Origin: Candidatus Krumholzibacteriota bacterium
GTDB lineage: Bacteria > Krumholzibacteriota > Krumholzibacteriia > LZORAL124-64-63
Length of the DNA: 33,531 nt
Direction of reading: 5' to 3'
Assembly: GCA_024277025.1 (NCBI GenBank)
Contig: JAJRWA010000107.1
Coordinates: 1 to 33,531, forward strand
The notes under the pieces were generated by a model. The model saw nothing but the letters and a program-made list of their open reading frames with translations. It had not been told where the DNA came from and made no database searches. This document shows positions 7,675 through 15,798 of the stretch, piece after piece. A program made the translations under genes and the position numbers. The number at the start of each line of letters is the position of its first letter. Position 1 is the first letter of the stretch.

Positions 7675-8409
7675 GTGCCCGGTCCCAGCGAACCGCAATC
7701 CAACTTCACGACTCCAGCCCAGGCCGCCTTTCGGCGCGGCAGTTGGAAACGGATGGCGGCGGCGTTGGTTCTGGCCCTGGCCGCCCTGCTGGCCTTCGTC
7801 ATTTTCGGCCCGGATCGGGAGTCGGTCAAAAAGCGTTTCGAATACTACGGCGCCCCCGACGAGATGCGCATCATGAACGAGATCTCCATCGACGACGGAC
7901 GGGACCAGGTCGAGAAACTGCCCAAGTCCCTGCGCATCCCCCCGCCGCCGGCCAGGCTCGAAATCGAGCAGGACGAGCCGGATCCCGACGGCACCATCCG
8001 GATGGACGAGGAGAAGCCGGACGACCCCAACGAAATCGACGTGGCCACGCGGAATCCCCTCGAAAATGCCGAGAGTTCGGAAAAGTATCAGGTGGAGATG
8101 TCCCTGCCCATGCAGACCAGCCGCGACCTTTTCCTGCTGAAGAAGGTCCTGCCGGAATATCCCCTGAATGCTGCGGAGAGCGAGCGCCGCACGCCGGTGA
8201 TCCGGGTGATGATGAATATCTTCGTCGATCCCGAGGGCGATGTGACGGCCGTGATGATCCAATCGTCCAACGGCAGCAAGGCCTTTGAGTCCGCGGCCAT
8301 CGCCGCCGTTCAGCAGTGGAAGTTCGGCTGGCGCGTACCGGCAGGCGCCGGACGCTGGGTCACATTCCCTTTCAACTTCAAAAGCCCCTACTTCAGCCCT
8401 GACCGGTAG
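7675..8409 (+). CDS. TonB-like energy transducer / TonB C-terminal domain protein
   Basis: 244 residues from GTG 7675, chosen because AGGA stands 5 bases upstream; an alternative GTG at 7639 overlaps the amidase stop (GTGA) and would add 12 residues. The architecture is a short cytoplasmic N-terminus, one membrane helix (RMAAALVLALAALLAFVIF), a charged, proline-containing periplasmic stretch, and a C-terminal TonB domain (LPEYPLNAAESER...VIRVMMNIFVDPEGDV...AAIAAVQQWKF). TonB proteins carry energy from ExbB/ExbD to outer-membrane receptors. No exbB, exbD or receptor gene is nearby, so it may instead be an AgmX- or GltJ-like periplasmic adaptor. It follows the amidase closely and converges with the lipoprotein gene, sharing 17 bases at the 3' ends. 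Confidence 0.85.
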   Translation: MPGPSEPQSNFTTPAQAAFRRGSWKRMAAALVLALAALLAFVIFGPDRESVKKRFEYYGAPDEMRIMNEISIDDGRDQVEKLPKSLRIPPPPARLEIEQDEPDPDGTIRMDEEKPDDPNEIDVATRNPLENAESSEKYQVEMSLPMQTSRDLFLLKKVLPEYPLNAAESERRTPVIRVMMNIFVDPEGDVTAVMIQSSNGSKAFESAAIAAVQQWKFGWRVPAGAGRWVTFPFNFKSPYFSPDR

Positions 8410-10300
8410 CGCCGTCGACCGGAGCCACCGGTGCCGGCTCCAGATCCTGCCCACCCTCGATCTCAATCCCCACCGTATCGACGGCCGCACCCTCGTTCAG
8501 GTCCCAGCCGGCCGCAAAAATATTCGCCGGGAAGGGCACGATCTGTTTGCCGCGGAACATGCGCATGGTCGGCCCGAAGGACTCGGGGCCCGCCAATTCC
8601 AGATCCTGGTTGGACAGGCGCCGGGTCAGGGCCAGGGCCAGACGCTGCCGGGTCGCGGCCTGGCTCTGCACCAGGGTGTCGAGCAGCATCCGCGTGGACT
8701 GATAGGCTTTCAGCGCCAGCGCCGTGGCCTCCGGCGGATAGGTGTCCGGATTCCAGGTGCGCTTGAAGTCTTCCTCCCAGCGGGAAGGGAACAGCACCAG
8801 ATCGTCCGGGAAGACCGCCCGTTCCAGCACCGTGGCCGACCGGTCCCGCAGCTTGTTGCTGTTCCAGTTGCTCAGGCCCAGGACCAGGGCGCCGGCCCGG
8901 TAGAAATCCAGTTGCGGTCCGAGCAAAACCATCTGGTCGACCGTGGCCGGCGCGAAGATCACCTCGGGCCGCTCCTTGCGCACCGCCAGGATCGGATCCT
9001 TGAAGTCCGTGCCCTGGGGCGGGAAAGTCGAAATCGCCACGATCTCGCCGCCACGGCTCTCTATTTCCGTGGTGAAGACCAGGGCGTGGCGCCGGCCTTC
9101 CGGCGTGTCGGGATGGATGATCGCGAACCGCTGCTTGAGCATGACCGAGGTCGCCAACTGCGCCAGCAGGCGCACCTCGTAAAGGCCGGTGATGTTGGTC
9201 TGGAAAATATCCGGACCCAGTTCCCAGATGTTGTCGTTGGTCGCCGTGGGGCTGATCAGCGGCACGCCGTACATGTCGCACACCACGCCGATCGCAGCGG
9301 TCGGTCCGCTGAGCAGGCCGCCCAGAACCGCGATACTGCCATCATCGGTGCACAGCTTGCGGGCGGCCAGGGCCCCCAGCACCGGATCGGCGCCCGTGTC
9401 CTCCAACTGCAGTCCGAACTCGGTTCCGAATTCCAGATTGGTGGCGTCAGTGGCCATCAGCGCCGCGTCATAGAAAGCATTGCCCAGCACCGCGTAGCGG
9501 CCGGTCAGCGGCACCAACACCCCGATCCGGTCGGGCTTCACTTCACCCGACGGCACCAGGAAGCGCCGGCCGGGCCGACCGCCGGCACCGACGAGTTCCA
9601 GCGCGGCCAGGGTCCAGTTGTCCTCGGGCAGGCGGCCCTGCAGGCGGGCGGCCATATCCCCGGCAGCGTCGAATTCACCAGCCTGCACATGGGCCTCGAC
9701 CTGCAAATAGCCCAGGTACGACCAGAGGGCCGTCTCGGGGTACTCTACCATCAATGCCGCGAGTTGATCCGCTGACAAGCGGTCCAGATACTCCGCCGCG
9801 CGCGGCTTGCCATCCGAGCGCAGACTGCGCACCGGATCGCGGTCGTGATAGACAATCAGATAGCCGGCGGCCCGCACCGTGTCGCCGCGCGCAGCCGCCA
9901 GGTCGGCGCCGCGCAACAGTGTCTGGTCCACCAGGGCGCTTTGCGGGTAGCGGGCCAGCAACTCATCGGTCAGCCCGAGGGCCCGATCGCCGTCCTCGAG
10001 GCGGTCCGCCGCGTCAACCGCCAGCATCAGCACTTCGTCGTTGCGGGAGAAAGTCGGGTAGTAGTCCAGCAGGCTGGCGGCCAGATCCAGGGTCTTGCGG
10101 TCCCGGTTCAGCGAGTGCTCCCGCTTGAGCTGCGAGTACAACCGCTGTGCCTGGTCGAGATCATCACCGCGCAGGGACGCCTCGCTGGAGGTGCCGCCGG
10201 AAGTCCCGCCGCAGCCCGCCAGAACCGCCACCAAGGCCACCAGCAAGCACACCGCGCCCCACCAACATATTGATCTGCTGTACTGCCGCGCGCCCGCCAT
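8393..10300 (-). CDS. Lipoprotein with TPR-like N-terminus and periplasmic-binding (LivJ/LpoA-type) domain
   Basis: 635 residues from ATG 10300, with AGGAGG 6 bases upstream. A lipobox (VLAGCGG) predicts lipidation at Cys30. Residues about 45-255 are helical repeats like tetratricopeptides (LYSQLKREHSLNRDRKTLDLAASLLDYYP, DRALGLTDELLARYP). Residues about 265-600 form a type I periplasmic-binding fold: KPDRIGVLVPLTGRYAVLGNAF, VLGGLLSGPTAAIGVVCDMYGVPLISPTATND, IIHPDTPEGRRHALVF. This arrangement matches LpoA-like penicillin-binding protein activators and some branched-chain amino acid binding lipoproteins. No ABC permease is nearby, which favours an envelope-assembly role over transport, but that is inference. 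It is the last gene of the manC-ppiC-DUF2914 run. Confidence 0.85.
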   Translation of the reverse strand: MAGARQYSRSICWWGAVCLLVALVAVLAGCGGTSGGTSSEASLRGDDLDQAQRLYSQLKREHSLNRDRKTLDLAASLLDYYPTFSRNDEVLMLAVDAADRLEDGDRALGLTDELLARYPQSALVDQTLLRGADLAAARGDTVRAAGYLIVYHDRDPVRSLRSDGKPRAAEYLDRLSADQLAALMVEYPETALWSYLGYLQVEAHVQAGEFDAAGDMAARLQGRLPEDNWTLAALELVGAGGRPGRRFLVPSGEVKPDRIGVLVPLTGRYAVLGNAFYDAALMATDATNLEFGTEFGLQLEDTGADPVLGALAARKLCTDDGSIAVLGGLLSGPTAAIGVVCDMYGVPLISPTATNDNIWELGPDIFQTNITGLYEVRLLAQLATSVMLKQRFAIIHPDTPEGRRHALVFTTEIESRGGEIVAISTFPPQGTDFKDPILAVRKERPEVIFAPATVDQMVLLGPQLDFYRAGALVLGLSNWNSNKLRDRSATVLERAVFPDDLVLFPSRWEEDFKRTWNPDTYPPEATALALKAYQSTRMLLDTLVQSQAATRQRLALALTRRLSNQDLELAGPESFGPTMRMFRGKQIVPFPANIFAAGWDLNEGAAVDTVGIEIEGGQDLEPAPVAPVDGATGQG

Positions 10301-10330
10301 GGTCGCCTCCTGCCGATAGCTGTCCCGGAA

Positions 10331-10780
10331 CTACTTGACCGTAAACCCTGCAGAGGCAAGGACCATGCCGTCGGCATCGAGCACCTTGACCTCCCACTGC
10401 CCGGTCCAGGCCGGCAGAATCCGCTTGGACGACCAGGTGCGCCAGGTGGCACCACCTACGTTCAACTCCACGCGCGCCATGGTTTTACCTTCGTGATACC
10501 AGACATGGGTCACCGTGGTCGGTGCGGCCATATTGGCCAGCCTGGTCAGGCAGAAAACACTGCCCTCTTCGGCAGAAAATCCCTCGGCGGCAAATTCGGC
10601 GCTCTCGTCCTCAAGCGAGCGGGTGGCGCGATCCACGCCGGTGCCGAAGGCGATCTGCACCGCCGGCACCGGGTCGGTCTCGCCTGTCTGGTCCTGAGCC
10701 AGGGCCGCACCGCAACCGAGCAGGACGACCAGACCCAGCGCAAGAACCAAAATCCGACGGCTGCTCATCTTCCGTGACAT
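10331..10780 (-). CDS. DUF2914 domain-containing secreted protein
   Basis: 149 residues from ATG 10780, with GGGAGG 7 bases upstream. An N-terminal signal sequence (ILVLALGLVVLLGCGAALAQ) predicts export, with a likely signal-peptidase cut after ALA; the Cys is upstream of the likely cut, so a lipoprotein is less likely. The mature part ends in the DUF2914 pattern: VFCLTRL, TTVTHVWYHEGKTMARVELNVGG, WRTWSSKRILPAWTGQWEVKVLDADG. The function of DUF2914 is not established; it looks like a small beta-sandwich. It sits 17 bases from the parvulin lipoprotein gene and 30 bases before the TPR/binding lipoprotein, so the three are probably cotranscribed envelope genes. Confidence 0.85.
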   Translation of the reverse strand: MSRKMSSRRILVLALGLVVLLGCGAALAQDQTGETDPVPAVQIAFGTGVDRATRSLEDESAEFAAEGFSAEEGSVFCLTRLANMAAPTTVTHVWYHEGKTMARVELNVGGATWRTWSSKRILPAWTGQWEVKVLDADGMVLASAGFTVK

Positions 10781-10796
10781 ATCAGGACCTCCCGGT

Positions 10797-12029
10797 TCAA
10801 TTCTGCTGCAGATCCTCGATGGACTGCGGATTCATGACTTTCGGATTGTACAAATTGTCCAACAGGTACTTGGCATCATCGGCCAATTCGCTGTCCGGAT
10901 ACTCTTCCAGCATCATCAGCAGGTAGCGCTCGGCGATCCGGGCGTCCTGCCAGGTCTCCAGAGCCACATTGGCCGAGACAAACAGGGCATCGTCGGCACG
11001 GTCACCGTCGGGGAAATCCGTGTGGATCATCGACAGCAGTTCGAGCTTCTTCTCGGCGTCCGTCACGGCCAGCGCCCGGCGGAACAGCTCTTCCTCGGTA
11101 GCGCCCTTGCCCGGGGCGTACTCGCCCAGCATCCTGACCGGATACTTCTTGCGCTCGGACAGCAGGAAGTCCTTGACGACCGCCCGCTGCCAACCCGGCA
11201 GCATGTCCACCATGACCTTGTCCCGGGCCTCGGTGAAGGTCTGTGGCCGCTCGTACTCGCGGTGGGTGACTTCCACCACGTGCCAGCGGTCGGCGACCTT
11301 GATCGGCGGGTGCAGCCCGATATCCAGGTCGTAGACCTTGTTGGCGTATTCTTCCGAGTTGCGGATGAACGGAATAAAACCACCCTTGGCGAACCAACCG
11401 GTCACGCCACCTTCCTTCTTGGTGTCCTTGTTCACGCTCATCTCGTCGACAACCTTGGGGAAGGTATTCTGGGGCCCGCCCGTGGTCAGCCGCTGGTAGG
11501 CCAGATCGGCGTCATCGCGGTTCAGGCACTCCACGTGGCGGGACATCACCAGCCCCTGTTGCCGATAGTCCTCCTTGTTGTCGTTGTAGAATTCCCGCAG
11601 TTCCTCATCGCTGGGCTCGTTGTCCCGCAGCAGACCGTAGTTGCGCATGGCGTAGGCCAGCGTGTTGCGGCGCTGGCTGATCAACTGGCGAGCCACATCC
11701 TGGTCGGTATAGATCTTCTGGTCCATGGCGCCATACACCAGCAGCGCCTGGTCGATCATCTTCTTCAGGGCCAGGCGCTCGCCGTCGGGTCCGAGAAACT
11801 CTTTCTTGAGCTTGGGCGGCAGCTCGTCGATGTAGAGCTTCACCATGCGCTCACGGATTTGGATGTCTCCCACCTCAGCCACCACCGGGCTGGTGTCATT
11901 GGTGAAGTCACCGTAGAGGGGCTTCCACTGGAACGACCCGGCGGCGGAATCGCTTTCCTGGCACCCGACCAGGGACAATGCGGCAGAAACAAGAATCAGC
12001 AGGGCAAGAGCGCGGCGAACGGCGGACAT
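10797..12029 (-). CDS. Peptidyl-prolyl cis-trans isomerase lipoprotein (parvulin, PrsA/SurA-like) with C-terminal repeats
   Basis: 410 residues from ATG 12029. The signal ends in lipobox LSLVGCQ, predicting lipidation at Cys23. Residues about 40-150 form a SurA_N-like helical chaperone part (VVAEVGDIQIRERMVKLYIDELPPKLKK). Residues about 165-265 match a PpiC rotamase domain (VMSRHVECLNRDDADLAYQRL, GWFAKGGFIPFI, VADRWHVVEVTHREYERPQTF). The last 100 residues contain TPR-like repeats (AEKKLELLSMIHTDFPDGDRADDALF, RYLLMMLEEYPDSELADDAKYLLDNLY), as seen in YbgF/BamD-type proteins. A role in folding periplasmic or outer-membrane proteins is expected. It lies 40 bases downstream of manC. Confidence 0.9.
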   Translation of the reverse strand: MSAVRRALALLILVSAALSLVGCQESDSAAGSFQWKPLYGDFTNDTSPVVAEVGDIQIRERMVKLYIDELPPKLKKEFLGPDGERLALKKMIDQALLVYGAMDQKIYTDQDVARQLISQRRNTLAYAMRNYGLLRDNEPSDEELREFYNDNKEDYRQQGLVMSRHVECLNRDDADLAYQRLTTGGPQNTFPKVVDEMSVNKDTKKEGGVTGWFAKGGFIPFIRNSEEYANKVYDLDIGLHPPIKVADRWHVVEVTHREYERPQTFTEARDKVMVDMLPGWQRAVVKDFLLSERKKYPVRMLGEYAPGKGATEEELFRRALAVTDAEKKLELLSMIHTDFPDGDRADDALFVSANVALETWQDARIAERYLLMMLEEYPDSELADDAKYLLDNLYNPKVMNPQSIEDLQQN

Positions 12030-12069
12030 GGTCTACTCCTTGGGTTCAGCAATTCAGGGCGGGCACGAT

Positions 12070-13167
12070 CTACAGCAGGTCAGAACGCCCCCGATCCTCC
12101 AGACACTTGATGATTTCCTTGATCCGCTGGGCCTCGTCCTTGTGGCAGACGAGCAAGGCGTCATCCGTATCGACAATTATCATATCACGGACACCGATTA
12201 GCGCCACCACTCGATCGTCGACCCGGATCACGTTGTCGCGGCTGTCGATGGCCACCAACTCGGCCTGGCCCCGGTTGGGCCCGGCCAGAGCGGGAGCCAA
12301 CTCGCCCCAGGCGTCCCAGCTGCCGAGATCCGACCAGCGAAAGGCTGCCGGCAGCACCACGAACTCGGGCAACTTCTCCATGACGGCCACGTCAATGGAG
12401 TCGGCCGGACAGTCGGTATAGGCTGTGACCAACGCCGCGTCAAAGTCCCCGGTTCCAAAAGATTCGATCGCCGGGGCCATGAGCGCCACCACAGTCGGCA
12501 GATACGCGCCGGCCATGGCTGCGAAGTGGGCGGCATTCCAGACGAAAATACCGCTGTTCCAGAAGTGGCGACCACCGCGCACATAGGATTCGGCCGTCGC
12601 GCGATCGGGCTTCTCCACGAATCGCACACCGTTGCGCACCGGACCGGCGGCCTCCCCGGTCTCCAGGTAGCCGTAGCCGGTTTCCGGACGGTCCGGCGTG
12701 ATGCCGATCGTCACGACAGCCGGACCGTCCGCCGCCATCCTGAAGGCTTCCTGCAGTTGTTGGCGGAAGTTCTCGTCATCGGGAATGAAGTGATCGGCCG
12801 GCAGCAGGGCCACCGGCGCGCCCGGCGCCAGTCTCGCGGCCACGCCCACGCCCAGCACGGCGCAGGGGGCGGTGTTGCGCCCCACCGGCTCGGTAATCAC
12901 GTTGTCAGCGGGAATTTCAGGCAGTTCGGCACGGGTAGCGGCAGCCAGATTGCCACTGGTGACCACCAACACGCGCTCGGGGCCAACCAGGGGCGCGACC
13001 CGTTCGTAGGTCTCGCGCAGCAGGCTTTGCCCGCCGGCGAGAGTCTGCAGTTGCTTGGGGCGGTCGGTCCGGCTCAGCGGCCAGAAGCGCGTGCCCCGGC
13101 CTCCCGCCATGATGACGCAGACGCCCCGCTCTGCCGCCTGGACAGAATTCGTCGCGGCGGGCTTCAT
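12070..13167 (-). CDS. manC: Mannose-1-phosphate guanylyltransferase
   Basis: Makes GDP-mannose from mannose-1-phosphate and GTP for polysaccharide or glycoconjugate synthesis. 365 residues from ATG 13167, with GGGGGGAA upstream. The nucleotidyltransferase signature AGGRGTRFWPLSR with PKQL lies near residues 22-40, followed by NVITEPVGRNTAPCA, VALLPADHFI, GITPDRPETGYGYLE, FVEKPDRATAESYV and WNSGIFVWN. The length fits the single-domain form: there is no C-terminal phosphomannose isomerase cupin as in longer bifunctional ManC/AlgA proteins. It follows rplI after 54 bases containing a perfect hairpin, so expression may be partly uncoupled from the ribosomal genes. Confidence 0.93.
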   Translation of the reverse strand: MKPAATNSVQAAERGVCVIMAGGRGTRFWPLSRTDRPKQLQTLAGGQSLLRETYERVAPLVGPERVLVVTSGNLAAATRAELPEIPADNVITEPVGRNTAPCAVLGVGVAARLAPGAPVALLPADHFIPDDENFRQQLQEAFRMAADGPAVVTIGITPDRPETGYGYLETGEAAGPVRNGVRFVEKPDRATAESYVRGGRHFWNSGIFVWNAAHFAAMAGAYLPTVVALMAPAIESFGTGDFDAALVTAYTDCPADSIDVAVMEKLPEFVVLPAAFRWSDLGSWDAWGELAPALAGPNRGQAELVAIDSRDNVIRVDDRVVALIGVRDMIIVDTDDALLVCHKDEAQRIKEIIKCLEDRGRSDLL

Positions 13168-13182
13168 AGGTTCCCCCCGTCC

Positions 13183-13205
13183 GCCGGGATCCCCGGGATC
13201 CCGGC
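13183..13205 (-). repeat. Perfect GC-rich hairpin between rplI and manC
   Basis: A 10-base stem (GCCGGGATCC / GGATCCCGGC) with a 3-base loop lies between the rplI stop and the manC start. There is no T-run after it, so it is not a standard intrinsic terminator. It could act as an mRNA-processing or attenuation element. Confidence 0.5.
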
Positions 13206-13221
13206 CGCTATTCGTTCCGGG

Positions 13222-13665
13222 CTAGGCCTTGACAACCCAGACCTTGGCCGTCACTTCCACCCCGGTGTGCAGCCTGACCGGCACCGAGTAGACACCCAGT
13301 TGCTTGATCGCCTCTTCCAGGACAATCTGCCTGTGCTCGAAGCTGGTGTGCTCACTATCCAGGTTCTCGGCGATATCGCGGGCCGTCACCGAACCGAAGA
13401 GCTTGTCCTCTTCGTCGGCCTGCACGGTGATCGTGCAGCTCAGCTCGCCCAGCTTGGCGGCCAGTTCCTCGGCCGCGGCCTTGCGCAGATCCTCACGCTT
13501 GGCCGAGAGCTTCATGTGCTCGGCGACCAGCTTGCGGTGGCCATCGGTCGCCAGCACAGCCAGCCCCTTGGGCACCAGGTAGTTGCGAGCATAGCCCCGG
13601 GCCACCGAGACGGTATCGCCCATCTCACCCAGGTTCTCGACACTCTCCATCAGGATCACTTCCAT
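13222..13665 (-). CDS. rplI: 50S ribosomal protein L9 (bL9)
   Basis: 147 residues from ATG 13665 (MEVILMESVENLGEMGD). The N-terminal bL9 rRNA-binding signature is clear: GDTVSVARGYARNYLVPKGLA. A long connecting helix (KLVAEHMKLSAKREDLRKAAAEELAAKL) and the C-terminal domain (LFGSVTARDIAENL, VPVRLHTGVEVTAKVWVV) follow. The length is normal. It is the last ribosomal gene of the rpsF-rpsR-DUF2232-rplI block and begins 11 bases after the DUF2232 stop. Confidence 0.98.
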   Translation of the reverse strand: MEVILMESVENLGEMGDTVSVARGYARNYLVPKGLAVLATDGHRKLVAEHMKLSAKREDLRKAAAEELAAKLGELSCTITVQADEEDKLFGSVTARDIAENLDSEHTSFEHRQIVLEEAIKQLGVYSVPVRLHTGVEVTAKVWVVKA

Positions 13666-13676
13666 CTCAAACCACC

Positions 13677-14753
13677 TTAATCTTGGGGAAAGCGCTCGTC
13701 TGGCGCATCCCCAGGGTCATCGTCGGCTTCATCGCCGTCGTTGTCGTCCTCGTCGTCGTCGGCCTGCTCCGCATCGCTGTCCAACCGGCGGATATCCCAC
13801 CACTGGTCCACCAGCCCCAGCACCACACCGCTGGCCAGAACCAGCGGCGCAAAGAAAAAGCCCATCACCAGCCAGTAGATCACACGACCCGGCCCGGACA
13901 TCATCCGGCCGGTCACGAAAAACTGGACTGCCGTGCCCTGCACACTCAGCACGCCGGCCGCCAGCAGCACCAGATTCAGGCCGGCGTTGGCCAGCCACGG
14001 CAAGCGCGTCACCAGCAGGCCCAGGCCCAGCACCAGCACCCAGACCACGTAGAAGGGCACCCGCCAGCGGGAAAATGGCGGCACCCGCCAACGATGGGGC
14101 GCCATTCCCAGGGCCCTGATAGCCAACCAAACCAGCGCCAGAATGATGCCCGCCTGGCCCAGGACCCCCACACCCAGCACCGACGGATACACCTTGGCCG
14201 CCAAAGCGGTGATCTGATCCAGCTTGCGCTTTTCCTCGGCCAAGGCCTTGGTGCGCTGTTCCTCACTGGCATTGGCCGGCAGGTTCTGTTCCAGCGCCTT
14301 GAGCATCTCGTCGCTGTACAACTCGAGCTGCTCGGTCACCGGAACCTGAATCGCCGTCCACAGCAGGATCGGGCAGAGCGCCGCGGCAATGATCAGCACC
14401 GTCGCATCCAGGCGCCAACGCATGCCCATGGCCAGTCCGGCCAACAACCCGGCCACCACGTAGCCCGCCAACTGGTAGACAAAATCGTGGGGCACCATGA
14501 ACCAACCGGCCGCCAGCCAGGCCAGCGCCGCCAACGGCGCCAGTCGGTGTGGCCGCCCAATCAACAGGGCGCCGCCCCAGAGGACCGCCACCACCAGGGG
14601 CGCGGGCATCAGGATCAGCAGCACCAGGCCCGAAACCGCGTCCGTGCCGCCGGTCAGGGCGGCCATGAGCCAGGTCAGCAGCAAGGTGACCAGCAGAGCC
14701 ACCACGGGGGTGGCAAACCCTGGCCAGCGATCTGTCATTCCCGGACTCGGCAT
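13677..14753 (-). CDS. DUF2232 (YybS-like) multi-pass membrane protein
   Basis: 358 residues from ATG 14753, chosen because GGAGA lies upstream; ATG 14738 is an alternative. Seven to nine hydrophobic segments are visible (FATPVVALLVTLLLTWLM, LVLLILMPAPLVVAVLWGGALL, YVVAGLLAGLAMGM, FYVVWVLVLGLGLLVT and others). A cytoplasmic-looking charged helix (residues about 145-185, MLKALEQNLPANASEEQRTK) interrupts them. DUF2232 genes commonly sit between rpsR and rplI, as here; the family function is unknown. The C-terminal 33 residues are almost all Asp, Glu and Ala (QADDDEDDNDGDEADDD), an unusually acidic tail. Confidence 0.88.
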   Translation of the reverse strand: MPSPGMTDRWPGFATPVVALLVTLLLTWLMAALTGGTDAVSGLVLLILMPAPLVVAVLWGGALLIGRPHRLAPLAALAWLAAGWFMVPHDFVYQLAGYVVAGLLAGLAMGMRWRLDATVLIIAAALCPILLWTAIQVPVTEQLELYSDEMLKALEQNLPANASEEQRTKALAEEKRKLDQITALAAKVYPSVLGVGVLGQAGIILALVWLAIRALGMAPHRWRVPPFSRWRVPFYVVWVLVLGLGLLVTRLPWLANAGLNLVLLAAGVLSVQGTAVQFFVTGRMMSGPGRVIYWLVMGFFFAPLVLASGVVLGLVDQWWDIRRLDSDAEQADDDEDDNDGDEADDDPGDAPDERFPQD

Positions 14754-14783
14754 GCGGTTCTCCGGACCACCGGCAGCGACAGG

Positions 14784-15050
14784 CTACCGGTAGTATTCCT
14801 TCACGAAGGGCAGCAAGGCCAAGTGCCGGGCGCGCTTGATGGCCACGGCCAACGGGCGCTGGAACTTGGGAATGGTGCCGGTGTTGCGACGCGGCGCGAT
14901 CTTGCCCCGCTCGGTCACAAACCGCCGCAGGAACTCGTCGTCCTTGTAGTCGATGGCCACCATGCCGGTCTTGCTGAAGAAACAGACCTTCTGCTTGCCG
15001 TGCCTTCTCTTCTTCTTCTTATTCTTGATCCGAAGGTTCTTACGCGCCAT
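14784..15050 (-). CDS. rpsR: 30S ribosomal protein S18 (bS18)
   Basis: 88 residues from ATG 15050. A lysine/arginine-rich N-terminus ([15 protein letters not shown]) is followed by the core signature [25 protein letters not shown] and the conserved [20 protein letters not shown]. bS18 binds bS6 on the 30S platform. It follows rpsF by 41 bases; unlike many bacteria there is no ssb gene between the two. Confidence 0.98.
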   Translation of the reverse strand: MARKNLRIKNKKKKRRHGKQKVCFFSKTGMVAIDYKDDEFLRRFVTERGKIAPRRNTGTIPKFQRPLAVAIKRARHLALLPFVKEYYR

Positions 15051-15091
15051 CGGATTCTCCTTTACTCAAGAGCCAAAAGTTCAAAGCCGGT

Positions 15092-15454
15092 CTACTCGGG
15101 AGCGGCCGCATTTTCTTCGGGACGATTCTGACGGCGCTTGGCCATCGCGACCCGATTGCGCTCTTCCCACTCCTCGTCGACAACGACGAGATGGCGCAGG
15201 ACCTGATCGTCCAACCGCAGGTAGCGGTCAAGCTCGGCCACGGCCGTACCCTTGCTCTTGAACTTGAGGAACATGTAGTTCCCCCGGCTCTCGTACTGGA
15301 TCTCGTAGGCCATGCGGCGCACACCCCAGTGGTTCTCCTGGGTGACTTCACCGTCATGCTCGGCCAGGATTTCCTTGACGCGGGCAACGCGGGCTTCCAT
15401 CTCGGTGGCGGGCAGTTCCGCCTTCAAGATGAAAATCAATTCGTACTTCTTCAC
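15092..15454 (-). CDS. rpsF: 30S ribosomal protein S6 (bS6)
   Basis: 120 residues from GTG 15454 (VKKYELIFILKAELP). This start was chosen because the strong Shine-Dalgarno AGGGGAGG ends 8 bases upstream; a further GTG at 15463 would overlap that site. bS6 signatures: YELIFILKAEL, EVTQENHWGVRRMAYEIQ, RGNYMFLKFKSKGTAVAELDRYLRLDDQVLRHLVV. An alanine/glutamate-rich C-terminal tail extends beyond the core. It is first in its operon, behind a predicted promoter and a structured leader. Confidence 0.97.
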   Translation of the reverse strand: MKKYELIFILKAELPATEMEARVARVKEILAEHDGEVTQENHWGVRRMAYEIQYESRGNYMFLKFKSKGTAVAELDRYLRLDDQVLRHLVVVDEEWEERNRVAMAKRRQNRPEENAAAPE

Positions 15455-15481
15455 TGGTAACACCTCCCCTCGGACAGAATG

Positions 15482-15540
15482 ACCCGGGTCCCTATTCGCG
15501 GGGTCCGCTCAGTTGATGAGCGTTCCGCGTCAGCCCGGGT
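15482..15540 (-). promoter_or_regulatory. Structured mRNA leader of rpsF, candidate S6:S18 autoregulatory element
   Basis: In the rpsF mRNA a 7-base outer stem (15534-15540 with 15482-15488) encloses a GCGG/CCGC pair and an inner hairpin CGCTCA-TCAAC-TGAGCG (15506-15522) followed by GGACC. The arms ACCCGGG/CCCGGGT are each self-complementary, and an adjoining CCCTA/TAGGG pairing competes, so alternative folds are possible. rpsF leaders in many bacteria carry an S6:S18-binding motif; this element has the right place and a GGA near the stem, but I could not test it against a covariance model. Confidence 0.4.
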
Positions 15541-15626
15541 AGGGATGAATAACACAGCTATTAGGCTGCTATTGGGTTTTTTTCAGGGCAAACCTCGGCC
15601 CCGGCCGTCCGGGACGGCGAGCAGGC

Positions 15627-15655
15627 AATATATCGACCATAACCGCTGATGGCAA
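15627..15655 (-). promoter_or_regulatory. Predicted sigma70 promoter of the rpsF operon
   Basis: TTGCCA (15650-15655), a 17-base spacer and TATATT (15627-15632) on the minus strand. The predicted start lies near 15620, giving a leader of about 165 bases to GTG 15454 that includes the folded element at 15482-15540. The rest of 15455-15687 holds no gene that I can see. Confidence 0.55.
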
Positions 15656-15687
15656 GGAAATATGCCTTCGCCGGCCGGATCACCAGC

Positions 15688-15798
15688 TCACTCGGACCGC
15701 CGCACCCGCCGGTTGTGGCGCGAAGCGGCCGCCGCCAGCCCCTCTTCGAGCCAGAACTCCAGCGCCGCCACCGCGTTGGTGATCATTGCGGCCACCGG
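15688..15798 (-). pseudogene. pth: Detached C-terminal tail of peptidyl-tRNA hydrolase, downstream of an in-frame TAA
   Basis: Directly after the pth TAA (15799-15801) the same frame stays open for 36 codons to TGA 15688. The peptide PVAAMITNAVAALEFWLEEG followed by LAAAASRHNR resembles the Pth C-terminal helix, whose usual pattern is an amphipathic helix with WLEEG and a terminal N-R-F-N-like end. The TAA could come from a CAA (Gln) codon by one C-to-T change. This is either the lost tail of a truncated pth, a base error, or a readthrough extension. Confidence 0.6.
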
